The translations under genes were made by a program, and so were the position numbers. Below the pieces are notes generated by a model. The model was not told the origin of the DNA and ran no database searches. It saw only the letters and a list, made by a program, of their open reading frames with translations. From positions 52,501 to 116,500 of the forward strand of contig JACKMX010000006.1 of the NCBI GenBank assembly GCA_024235175.1: a DNA stretch of 64,000 bases. Reading direction: 5' to 3'. Each line of letters starts with the position of its first letter. Positions within the stretch are counted from its first letter, which is position 1. This DNA is from Chromatiaceae bacterium (lineage in GTDB: Bacteria > Pseudomonadota > Gammaproteobacteria > Chromatiales > Chromatiaceae). Below, in pieces: positions 27,758 through 35,580 of this stretch.

Positions 27758-30262
27758 TCAAAAAGGCATCTTCAAATTGGGGGAAATGGCTGCGAACTGC
27801 TCCCGGAAAACTCCCTGAATACGAGCCAACGCAGCCTCTCCATCCGCCTCGAATCGAAAAACCACCGCCGGACTTGTATTGGACGACCGGGCCAATCCCC
27901 AGCCATCTTCGAATTCGGCCCTGATACCATCTATCGTTACCAGCTTGGCGCCTGGAAACTGACCCTGCCTGGAGAGCGTCTCGATCAGTTCAAAACTCTC
28001 TCCCTCAGCGGTTGGAGCGTATAACTCGGGAGTCGCTGTGTTCTCCGGAAATTGCGAGAAAACATCCGCCGATTCCAATCCCTCTGCGCTCAACACTTCC
28101 AGCAAGCGTGCACAGGAGTAGAGACCGTCATCGAATCCGTACCAACGATCCTTGTAATAGATATGCCCACTCATCTCAGCTGCCAACAATGCCCCAGACT
28201 CCCTCATCTTGGCTTTGACCAGGGAGTGCCCGGATTTCCACATAATAGGCCGGCCGCCGTAGGTCAGAATCTCGCTAGCGAGATTGCGGCTCGATTTGAC
28301 ATCGTAGATGATATCCGCGCCGGGATGACGCAACAGCACATCCCTCGCCAATAGCATCAGCAACCTGTCCGGCCAGATGATCCTGCCCTGCGAATCCACC
28401 ACCCCGAGACGATCTCCATCGCCATCGAAAGCGACGCCCAGGTCCGCACCTTCGCTCCTGACCTTCTGGATCAGCGACTGCATGTTCTTGGGATCACCGG
28501 GATTCGGGTGGTGATTGGGAAAATTGCCGTCAACTTCGCAGTAGAGATTGGTTACATCGCAGCCAAGCGCCCGAAACAGGGAAGGCGCGACAACGGCTGC
28601 CGCCCCGTTACCACAGTCGATCACCACCTTTAGCGACCCCAGCAGCTGTACGTCTTCGGTGATACGGCTGATATAGTCGGGCACCAGATCCTGACGACTG
28701 ATCTTCCCCTTGCCGCTGCTCAGGTTGTCGTCGACGATACGCTGGTAGATCTCTTTAATCTGCTCCGATGAGAGGGATTCTCCCGCAAGCACCACCTTCA
28801 AACCGTTGAACTTAGGTGAATTGTGGCTGCCCGTAACCATCACGCCCGAACTGCTGCCCAGAAAATGTGTTGCGAAATAGAGCGTTGGCGTGGGAACCAG
28901 ACCGATGTCCACCACATCTCTGCCACTCTCGGTCAGTCCTCGTGCCAGCGCCTCGGAGAACGATTCGCTGGATTTGCGGCCATCGCGTCCGATAATGACT
29001 GTCTGCTCGCCCTTATCGCCCGCCATGCTGCCGATGGCCCGCCCTATCTGGTACACGGTATCGGGAAACAGGCTCTCATCAACCACACCGCGAATATCAT
29101 AAGCCCGGAATATCTCTTCAGGAACGGCTGTAACAGTCACCGAATTGGCGCCACCGGCCTGCACACCACCCAGCCGTGCTTTTTCCACCGCAGATGCCAC
29201 CGCCGCCATCTCCTCCCGTTTTTTACTGGGGACCTGACCGGAAACCGCTTTCATATCCACACCCGGCCGTGCCAGCAGATTCATCATCTCTTGTAACTCG
29301 GGCACGATGGCACGTGGCGGAGGACGCTCACCGCCGCCCGCCAGCAAAGAGTTCAGCAGTGCAAGCATTGTTGAGCTGTCATGCCGCAACGCGCGACCCA
29401 TACCCATCGAGAGCAGTAACACCACCAAACCGGAAACCAACAGCGCCAGGCTCAGTAAGCCCCAGACCATCATCTGATCAAGCGATCCGGCAGCATTGAC
29501 ACCTCCCCGGTAAACCAGTCGCCACAGAGTGCCTGCTACGGAGACTTCACCGTCCATTTCTGCATGATCCGTAGCGCCAGGAGAACTCTGCGCCAGGGTG
29601 ATCCGACCTGAATCGACCACCTGCTGCAGAAAGATCTCACCGCCATACTCCAGGCCATCCTCAAAAACAGCTTTGAGGATCCGTATGGGCAGCACCAATT
29701 GAGCGACGCCCACGGTTTCACCCGTTTTATCGTTCAGCACCGGCGCCGCCAGTGCGATGTGCGGTTGCGCCTCCCCGGGCTGGTGTACCTCGGCAGCAGA
29801 GGGCTTCCCCGATCGCTCAACCCCACGCAACATTTCCAGTGTGGCGAAACTGATAGGCGGATTGGCTTTGGGATTCAGCTGGTCCCACTCGAACGGTAGA
29901 AATCTAACCCCCTCCACTTCGGGGAGCAGATGTTTCAGACCGATTTCCTGTTGCCGGATGCCTGCCCAGTCCTCCGTGGCAAGTGCCATTGCAAGCTCAG
30001 GATTCTGAACGAATCTGGTCAAAATACCGGAATGAATGTTGACCACAGCCGAGAGCTTGCGGGCGATACCCTGTGCAACCGCCTCAACCTGTACCATACC
30101 CCGCTGTTTTGCGCCCTGGAGTTGCAGCAGGTACAAGGCCGAACCCACTACCGATAAAATCACCAGCAATGCCAGGATCAGTTTAAACGACAATCTGCCG
30201 GCTGTGCCTGTTCCGCCCACACCTGACTTTTTTCGGCTCTCCTTCTTTGATATCAGTGCCAT
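27758..30262 (-). CDS. algC: Phosphomannomutase/phosphoglucomutase AlgC with N-terminal membrane module
   Basis: Encodes 834 residues, about 370 more than the catalytic enzyme. Residues 1-375 hold two membrane spans (about 26-46 and 275-297) around an extracytoplasmic domain resembling a Cache-type sensor. The catalytic part starts near E-I-F-R-A-Y-D-I-R-G. The phosphoserine loop T-G-S-H-N-S-P has S479, and the metal loop D-G-D-G-D-R is intact. It interconverts hexose 1- and 6-phosphates for exopolysaccharide and LPS precursors. Long AlgC forms exist in other gammaproteobacteria; the role of the membrane part is unknown. Confidence 0.92.
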   Translation of the reverse strand: MALISKKESRKKSGVGGTGTAGRLSFKLILALLVILSVVGSALYLLQLQGAKQRGMVQVEAVAQGIARKLSAVVNIHSGILTRFVQNPELAMALATEDWAGIRQQEIGLKHLLPEVEGVRFLPFEWDQLNPKANPPISFATLEMLRGVERSGKPSAAEVHQPGEAQPHIALAAPVLNDKTGETVGVAQLVLPIRILKAVFEDGLEYGGEIFLQQVVDSGRITLAQSSPGATDHAEMDGEVSVAGTLWRLVYRGGVNAAGSLDQMMVWGLLSLALLVSGLVVLLLSMGMGRALRHDSSTMLALLNSLLAGGGERPPPRAIVPELQEMMNLLARPGVDMKAVSGQVPSKKREEMAAVASAVEKARLGGVQAGGANSVTVTAVPEEIFRAYDIRGVVDESLFPDTVYQIGRAIGSMAGDKGEQTVIIGRDGRKSSESFSEALARGLTESGRDVVDIGLVPTPTLYFATHFLGSSSGVMVTGSHNSPKFNGLKVVLAGESLSSEQIKEIYQRIVDDNLSSGKGKISRQDLVPDYISRITEDVQLLGSLKVVIDCGNGAAAVVAPSLFRALGCDVTNLYCEVDGNFPNHHPNPGDPKNMQSLIQKVRSEGADLGVAFDGDGDRLGVVDSQGRIIWPDRLLMLLARDVLLRHPGADIIYDVKSSRNLASEILTYGGRPIMWKSGHSLVKAKMRESGALLAAEMSGHIYYKDRWYGFDDGLYSCARLLEVLSAEGLESADVFSQFPENTATPELYAPTAEGESFELIETLSRQGQFPGAKLVTIDGIRAEFEDGWGLARSSNTSPAVVFRFEADGEAALARIQGVFREQFAAISPNLKMPF

Positions 30263-30307
30263 GAGTATTTGTATCCACGGCTAAAACAGCGGCAAACCAT
30301 ACCTGAT

Positions 30308-30766
30308 CTAATGCCTGCCGGAATGTCCAAAACCACCCTCCCCCCGATCGGAATCGGTAAATTCATCAACCACCTGAAACTCACTCCTGATCACCGGAAC
30401 CATCACCAGTTGGGCAATACGGTCACCAACCTCGATCCGGAACGGTTGCCGGCCGCGGTTCCAGCAGGAGACAAACAGTTGCCCCTGATAATCAGAATCG
30501 ATCAATCCAACCAGATTGCCGAGAACGATTCCATGCTTGTGACCCAGTCCTGAGCGCGGCAGAATCATCGCCGCAAGCCCGGCATCCTCGATATGTATAG
30601 CCACACCTGTTGGTATCAGATGCGTCTCGCCGGGTCCCAGCTCCAGGGGCGTATTGAGCATTGCCCGCAGATCCACACCCGCGGAACCCTCTGTGGCATA
30701 TGTCGGTATGGGAAATTCATCACCTATGCGTGGATCAAGTATCTTCAGCTGAATGTTTTTTTTCAT
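30308..30766 (-). CDS. dut: dUTP diphosphatase
   Basis: Encodes 152 residues of the trimeric dUTPase family. It hydrolyses dUTP to dUMP, keeping uracil out of DNA. The motifs A-G-V-D-L-R-A, P-R-S-G-L-G, G-L-I-D-S-D-Y and the C-terminal R-G-E-G-G-F-G-H-S-G-R are all present. Its start lies 32 bp inside the 3' end of coaBC in another frame, so the two are likely translationally coupled. Confidence 0.97.
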   Translation of the reverse strand: MKKNIQLKILDPRIGDEFPIPTYATEGSAGVDLRAMLNTPLELGPGETHLIPTGVAIHIEDAGLAAMILPRSGLGHKHGIVLGNLVGLIDSDYQGQLFVSCWNRGRQPFRIEVGDRIAQLVMVPVIRSEFQVVDEFTDSDRGEGGFGHSGRH

Positions 30767-31952
30767 AGTTGATCAATACCTGAGTTACCAGCAACTGGGC
30801 CAGATGCGGCTTATCTGTCATCGGCAGGTCCTTTCTTCCTCCCTCCCAGAGCACAATCAGTGAATTTTCGTCGCGCTCAAAGCCGCCTTCCGCGGCAGCG
30901 ACAAGATTAGCGGCTATCATATCAACACCTTTGGCTTTGCGCTTCTCCTGCGCATACTCCACCGGCCGCTCGGTCTCAGCTGCAAAGCCAACCGTGAACG
31001 GTGGCTTGGCCCGAGCAGCGACAGCCGCCAGAATATCAGGATTACGCACGAGCTCTATATCCCGCGTCTGCGCTGTTTTTTTTATCTTTTGCCCAACCGC
31101 GTGCGCGGGCCGATAATCGGCCACTGCGGCACAGCCGACAAATATATCGCAACCCTCCACCTCGCTCATCACCGCCGCCTCCATCTCCAGCGCGGTCTCA
31201 ACATCCAGGCGCCGGACACCCGCCGGTGTTTCAAGTGTGACTGGACCGGTTATCAGCGTTACATCCGCCCCTTGTGCGGAAAAAGCCATAGCCAACGCGA
31301 AGCCCATCTTCCCCGAACTGCGGTTGCTGATGAAGCGAACCGGATCTATCGGCTCCCGGGTGGGTCCGGCGGTTAGCAGTACCTTCAGCCCTGCTGCAGC
31401 CCCGGTAGAGAAAACCTGCCGGACCAACTGCATCAGCTGCTCCGGTTCCAGCATACGTCCGGGGCCGGATTCGCCACACGCCTGGTCGCCTTCGGACGGA
31501 CCCCAGAGACGCACACCGCGCGCCAGCAGTGTCCGCGCGTTTTGACACGTCGCGCTGTTGCGCCACATACCCTGATTCATCGCAGGCGCCAGCGCAATCG
31601 GGACCTCGGTCGCCAAACAGATCGTGGCCAACAGATCGTCCGCCATACCCGCGGCCATGCGCGCCATGTAGTCGGCACTGGCCGGCGCCACCAGGATCAG
31701 ATCGGCCCAACGGGCCAATTCAATGTGCCCCATCGCCGCTTCATGCGCCGGATCGAACAGCGATTGCCGCACCGGCTGTCCCGAAAGTGCCTGCAGTGTC
31801 ATAGGGGTAATGAACTGCTCGGCAGCCTGGGTCATCACCACCCGAACCTGGGCGCCTTCCCCGCGCAGCTGCCGGATAAGATAAGCCGTTTTATAAGCGG
31901 CGATGCCACCGCTTATGCCAACTAATATTTTCCTTCCGAGCAACGCTGCCAT
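30735..31952 (-). CDS. coaBC: Bifunctional phosphopantothenoylcysteine decarboxylase/synthetase
   Basis: Encodes 405 residues. The N-terminal CoaC half binds FMN (V-G-I-S-G-G-I-A-A-Y-K) and has the P-A-M-N motif and the A-C-G-E-S-G-P-G-R-M flap with its cysteine near residue 160. The C-terminal CoaB half starts near L-T-A-G-P-T-R-E-P-I-D-P-V-R with N-R-S-S-G-K-M-G. Together they make phosphopantetheine for coenzyme A. It is divergent from radC across 208 bp and overlaps dut. Confidence 0.95.
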   Translation of the reverse strand: MAALLGRKILVGISGGIAAYKTAYLIRQLRGEGAQVRVVMTQAAEQFITPMTLQALSGQPVRQSLFDPAHEAAMGHIELARWADLILVAPASADYMARMAAGMADDLLATICLATEVPIALAPAMNQGMWRNSATCQNARTLLARGVRLWGPSEGDQACGESGPGRMLEPEQLMQLVRQVFSTGAAAGLKVLLTAGPTREPIDPVRFISNRSSGKMGFALAMAFSAQGADVTLITGPVTLETPAGVRRLDVETALEMEAAVMSEVEGCDIFVGCAAVADYRPAHAVGQKIKKTAQTRDIELVRNPDILAAVAARAKPPFTVGFAAETERPVEYAQEKRKAKGVDMIAANLVAAAEGGFERDENSLIVLWEGGRKDLPMTDKPHLAQLLVTQVLINYEKKHSAEDT

Positions 31953-32160
31953 TAGGTTTTGTTATCCAGCAAATTCAAAGCGATGAAGCATCAAGATTAA
32001 CCCAATGAGGCTGTTGCGGAAAGCAAAACCACTAACCATGGCGGGGAAAAATCCAACGATACTCTGATCCCGGATAACAGCTGACTGGCAGGGAACGCCC
32101 TATTGCACTACCCTTGTCGGGCGGTCCGACTGACCGCACCCAATTGATAAGGAGATCGAT

Positions 32161-32835
32161 ATGGCCATAAAAAACTGGCCCAGGGATGAACGCCCCAGGG
32201 AAAAACTGCTCATACGGGGGCCGGCAGCCCTCTCAGATGCCGAACTGCTGGCGATCTTCCTGCGCACGGGCGTACGCGGGAAATGCGCTGTCTCTCTCGC
32301 CCGTGATCTACTGCTCGAATTTGGTAATCTCAGGGCGCTGCTGGCCGCGGACTGCCCGACATTCTGCCGCAGTTACGGTCTCGGAAGCGCCAAATATGCA
32401 CAGCTTCAGGCAGTATTGGAGATGGCAAAGCGCCACCAGCGCGAAACGCTGTCCCGCGAGGATGCCCTTACCAGCCCCGAGCAGGCTCATGCCTACCTGC
32501 AGGCACGCCTCTCCGATTACCCCAACGAAGTATTCGCCTGCCTTTTTCTGGACAACCGGCACCGGGTGATCGAATACGAAGAGCTGTTCCGCGGCACCAT
32601 AGATGGCGCCAGCGTGCACCCGCGCGAGGTGGTGCGGCATGCACTTCACCACAATGCAGCCGCACTCATCCTCGCCCACAATCATCCATCCGGAGTGGCC
32701 GAGCCCAGTGCCGCGGATCTCAGCATCACCCATCGATTGCGCGACGCACTGGCACTGGTGGATGTACGGGTGGTGGATCATGTAGTAGTGGCGGTTGGCA
32801 GCTTCGTGTCGATGGCGCAGCGCGGATTGCTTTAA
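32161..32835 (+). CDS. radC: RadC family JAB/MPN+ protein
   Basis: Encodes 224 residues. An N-terminal helix-hairpin-helix-like region is followed by a JAB domain with the metal motif H-N-H-P-S-G-x(n)-S-x-x-D near residues 176-189. The family name comes from a withdrawn repair assignment, and the biochemical role is not settled. It starts with a GGAGA 6 bp before the ATG and lies upstream of rpmB-rpmG, a common gammaproteobacterial order. Its stop is followed by a heptamer-repeat element. Confidence 0.92.
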   Translation: MAIKNWPRDERPREKLLIRGPAALSDAELLAIFLRTGVRGKCAVSLARDLLLEFGNLRALLAADCPTFCRSYGLGSAKYAQLQAVLEMAKRHQRETLSREDALTSPEQAHAYLQARLSDYPNEVFACLFLDNRHRVIEYEELFRGTIDGASVHPREVVRHALHHNAAALILAHNHPSGVAEPSAADLSITHRLRDALALVDVRVVDHVVVAVGSFVSMAQRGLL

Positions 32836-32840
32836 AAACA

Positions 32841-32952
32841 AGGGCAGAGGGCTAAGGGCCGAGGAGAAGGTATCTTTGAATTACCTCTAACACCTCTGCC
32901 CTTGGCCCTAGGCCCTAGTCCCCAGGCCCTTTACCCTTAGTCCTAGCCCTTG
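32841..32952. repeat. Heptamer-repeat element A, after radC
   Basis: A left arm (32841-32865) made of units of the form GGGCNNAG begins 5 bp after the radC stop. A right arm (32893-32952) carries about nine degenerate 7-bp units of consensus CCTNGGC. The arms contain the complementary stretches GGGCAGAGG and CCTCTGCCC, so the RNA could fold into a large hairpin between radC and rpmB. Related elements lie after rpmG and proA. Confidence 0.75.
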
Positions 32953-33065
32953 AAATCGAGCCGTCAGTTTGATATAAATCCGCCTCTTTCGCTCACTGAG
33001 AGCAGTATCAATATACCAAGCCACCCAATGTGGAGGCTGAACAGGAAAAATTCGAGGATCCGGCA

Positions 33066-33302
33066 ATGTCGAAAGTATGTCAGGTTACGGGAAAGCGGCC
33101 GATGACGGGAAATAACGTCTCCCACGCTCACAACAAGACAAAACGTCGCTTCCTGCCCAATCTGCACTATCACCGATTCTGGGTGGAGAGCGAAAACCGG
33201 TGGGTGCGTCTGCGCATCTCCACCAAAGGCATGCGTATCATCGACAAACGGGGCATTGATTCAGTCCTGACCGATATGCGTTCCCGTGGCGAAAAGGTCT
33301 GA
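33066..33302 (+). CDS. rpmB: 50S ribosomal protein L28
   Basis: Encodes 78 residues. The start M-S-K-V-C-Q-V-T-G-K-R-P-M-T-G-N-N-V-S-H-A and the basic middle are diagnostic of L28. The ATG at 33066 has a GAGGA 7 bp upstream and gives the normal length, although the frame is open for 36 more bases. It lies 13 bp before rpmG, the usual L28-L33 pair. Confidence 0.97.
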   Translation: MSKVCQVTGKRPMTGNNVSHAHNKTKRRFLPNLHYHRFWVESENRWVRLRISTKGMRIIDKRGIDSVLTDMRSRGEKV

Positions 33303-33315
33303 GGAGGAATAGATC

Positions 33316-33471
33316 ATGCGTGACAAAATCAGGCTCGTCTCAAGCGCCGGAACCGGCCATTTTTACACCACCACCAAAAACAAGCGCAATATGCCAGGAA
33401 AAATGGAGATCAAGAAGTTCGATCCCAAGATCCGCAAGTACGTAATGTACAAAGAGGCCAAAATCAAATAA
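33316..33471 (+). CDS. rpmG: 50S ribosomal protein L33
   Basis: Encodes 51 residues beginning M-R-D-K-I-R-L-V-S-S-A-G-T-G-H-F-Y and ending E-A-K-I-K. It has no cysteine pairs, so it is the zinc-free form of L33. A GAGGAGGA lies about 9 bp upstream and overlaps the rpmB stop region. It forms part of the large ribosomal subunit near the E site. Confidence 0.96.
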   Translation: MRDKIRLVSSAGTGHFYTTTKNKRNMPGKMEIKKFDPKIRKYVMYKEAKIK

Positions 33472-33475
33472 TAGC

Positions 33476-33586
33476 AGGGCTGAGGGCACAGGGCCGAGGA
33501 GCAAGCAAAAAAACCTTACTGTTACCTCGGATACGCTGCTTTACTCCAGGAGACACCTAGACACTCTGCCCTTGGCCCTCTCCCTT
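33476..33586. repeat. Heptamer-repeat element B, after rpmG
   Basis: A left arm (33476-33502) with units GGGCTGA, GGGCACA and GGGCCGA starts 4 bp after the rpmG stop. A right arm (33564-33586) reads CTCTGCC-CTTGGCC-CTCTCCC. It shares unit sequence, orientation and position after a stop codon with elements A and C. The 61 bp between the arms show no other structure. Confidence 0.7.
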
Positions 33587-33651
33587 CAATAGATTCAAGT
33601 CCGGTCGATCCGGGCCGTAATTAATCCCACAAATCGTATATAGAGAGCGAG

Positions 33652-34860
33652 ATGCAGGATTACTTTATCGGCAGACAGGCCATATTTGATCGGCGACTGA
33701 GGGTTTTCGCCTACGAACTGCTCTACCGTGAGGGAAACACCAGCGGCGCACCAAGCATGGACGGCGACCGCGCAACTTCCCGGTTAATGCTCAACGCCTT
33801 CACCGAGATGGGCCTGGATCGAATCGCCGGTGATCAGCGGGTGTTTTTCAATATGACCCGCAGTTTGCTGATGGATATGCCTGAGTTCCCTTTCGGCCGG
33901 GAGCGTCTGGTCCTTGAAATTCTGGAGGATATCGAGGTGAACGACGAATTCGTCCAGCGCATTTCGGTACTAAGGAAGGAGGGCTATACCCTGGCACTGG
34001 ATGATTTCGAATTCGAAGACAAATGGCTGCCGTTGATACCTCATATCGATATCCTGAAAGTGGAGGTTCCGGCACTGAACTGGGACAAGCTGCCCTTACA
34101 GATAGAAAAAGTGCATCGAAACGGTATGCTGCTGCTGGCAGAAAAGGTGGAGACTGAAGGGGAGTACCGGCAGCTTCACGAACTTGGTTTCGATCTGTTT
34201 CAGGGCTACTACTTTTCGAAACCCAATGTCGTGGCCGGCAAGCGTTTAAGTGAAAATCAGTTGATCACGCTGAAACTGCTGGCCAAACTGAACGATCCCG
34301 AGGCCACTCCGAAACAGCTTGAAAACCTGATCGTACAAGACCCCGGACTGGTCTATAAGATCCTGCGTTATCTCAATTCGGCGTCGCTGGCGATGCCGCG
34401 CAAGATAGAATCAATCCAACAGGCAATCATTTATCTCGGCCTGCAGCGCCTGCGCGGCTGGGCCAGCCTGATCGCCATCTCACGGGTTGAGGACCAACCC
34501 GAAGAGCTGTTTACCATCGCACTGGTAAGGGCACATATGTGTGCCAAGCTGACAGCAATTTCAGAAGGAAAGGTGAACGAGGGTGCCTTTACGGTCGGAT
34601 TGCTTTCCGTGCTGGATCTGCTGATGGGTAAACCCATGACCAAAATACTGGAGCGGATACCGCTCTCCGATTCAGTAAAGCAGGCGCTGCTGTATCACGC
34701 GGGAACTGCCGGCCGGGCACTGCTCTGCGCTCGTTCATTCGAACAGGAAGATGAGATACCAACGGGTTTCCCCGGGCTTAACACCGGCGAGATCCAAGAG
34801 ATATTCCTGCAGTCATCCGAACTGGCCTTTCAAGAGCAGCGCAGCCTGCTGGCCAATTGA
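33652..34860 (+). CDS. EAL-HDOD signalling protein
   Basis: Encodes 402 residues. The N-terminal half is an EAL-like domain starting G-R-Q-A-I-F-D-R and Y-E-L-L-Y-R, with E-I-L-E-D-I-E and A-L-D-D-F. Key metal ligands of active phosphodiesterases are not all evident, so it is probably a degenerate, non-catalytic domain. The C-terminal half (about 205-390) is an HDOD domain. Such YuxH-like proteins are thought to be c-di-GMP or stress signalling adaptors. It stands alone between rpmG and a convergent zinc-ribbon gene. Confidence 0.88.
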   Translation: MQDYFIGRQAIFDRRLRVFAYELLYREGNTSGAPSMDGDRATSRLMLNAFTEMGLDRIAGDQRVFFNMTRSLLMDMPEFPFGRERLVLEILEDIEVNDEFVQRISVLRKEGYTLALDDFEFEDKWLPLIPHIDILKVEVPALNWDKLPLQIEKVHRNGMLLLAEKVETEGEYRQLHELGFDLFQGYYFSKPNVVAGKRLSENQLITLKLLAKLNDPEATPKQLENLIVQDPGLVYKILRYLNSASLAMPRKIESIQQAIIYLGLQRLRGWASLIAISRVEDQPEELFTIALVRAHMCAKLTAISEGKVNEGAFTVGLLSVLDLLMGKPMTKILERIPLSDSVKQALLYHAGTAGRALLCARSFEQEDEIPTGFPGLNTGEIQEIFLQSSELAFQEQRSLLAN

Positions 34861-34877
34861 AACCGGTTTACCAAAGT

Positions 34878-35411
34878 TCAGACGGGTTCTGTGGCTGAGG
34901 GACGCCTGAACCCCGTGCCGTGACAGCCCGAGCAGGGCGGTATGCGACCCGCCTTGTGAAAGTGAAGCTCCTTACCGCAGCTGTTGCACACCAGTGTACC
35001 CGGTCCCGCCACTTCACCGGTGTGGTACATTGAGGCCTCCCGTGCCTGGTCGGCAAATTTCTCCAGTTCCAGGCGGGTCTTGTCCGCCACATTGGCGAAC
35101 ATCTCCATCATCCGCTGCTCAATCATCTTCACATCGAACTGCCACCACTGGCGAAACTCCGCCCCGGTTTCCACCAGGAAATGAGCAGCATCTTTCATAT
35201 CACGCTCGACGTATCCGGTCAGTTTTTCCGCCTCCTCGCGGGTCAGTTCGTTCAATTCAACCGCCTTTTCCCTGGCTTGGTCGAGCGCCCGCCGCAGTGT
35301 CGGCAACGTACTCTTCTCCGCCAGTTCCAGGAATCCGTCAACCCGTTCGAGCATCTGCTCATATGCATCGGTCATACGATCGATGGGGTCACGCTTCTTC
35401 TCGTCGGTCAT
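34878..35411 (-). CDS. Zinc ribbon-containing DUF1451 protein
   Basis: Encodes 177 residues. A helical N-terminal part (about 1-120) is rich in charged residues, followed by a zinc ribbon C-N-S-C-G-K and C-S-G-C-H near the C-terminus. This order matches the DUF1451 family found beside leuS in gammaproteobacteria. It is divergent from leuS across 169 bp and convergent with the EAL-HDOD gene. No function is established. Confidence 0.85.
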   Translation of the reverse strand: MTDEKKRDPIDRMTDAYEQMLERVDGFLELAEKSTLPTLRRALDQAREKAVELNELTREEAEKLTGYVERDMKDAAHFLVETGAEFRQWWQFDVKMIEQRMMEMFANVADKTRLELEKFADQAREASMYHTGEVAGPGTLVCNSCGKELHFHKAGRIPPCSGCHGTGFRRPSATEPV

Positions 35412-35580
35412 ACTCTACACCTCTCACTCTGCTACCTGTCGTCGGAAAACCCTGTCGGATACCTGAAGTTTGACCCATCGGCGCAATAAAACAAGCCCAT
35501 GCGGTCCTTCATGTATACTGCCGGCTGCGGTATCCTTATTCGATTAATCAAACCTCCAGCCCCAAGCCAGTAAAACCATC

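Noticed and set aside
27287..28024. 245-codon plus-strand frame across the argB-algC junction
   Set aside because: Both minus-strand genes are well supported and this frame has no recognisable domain.
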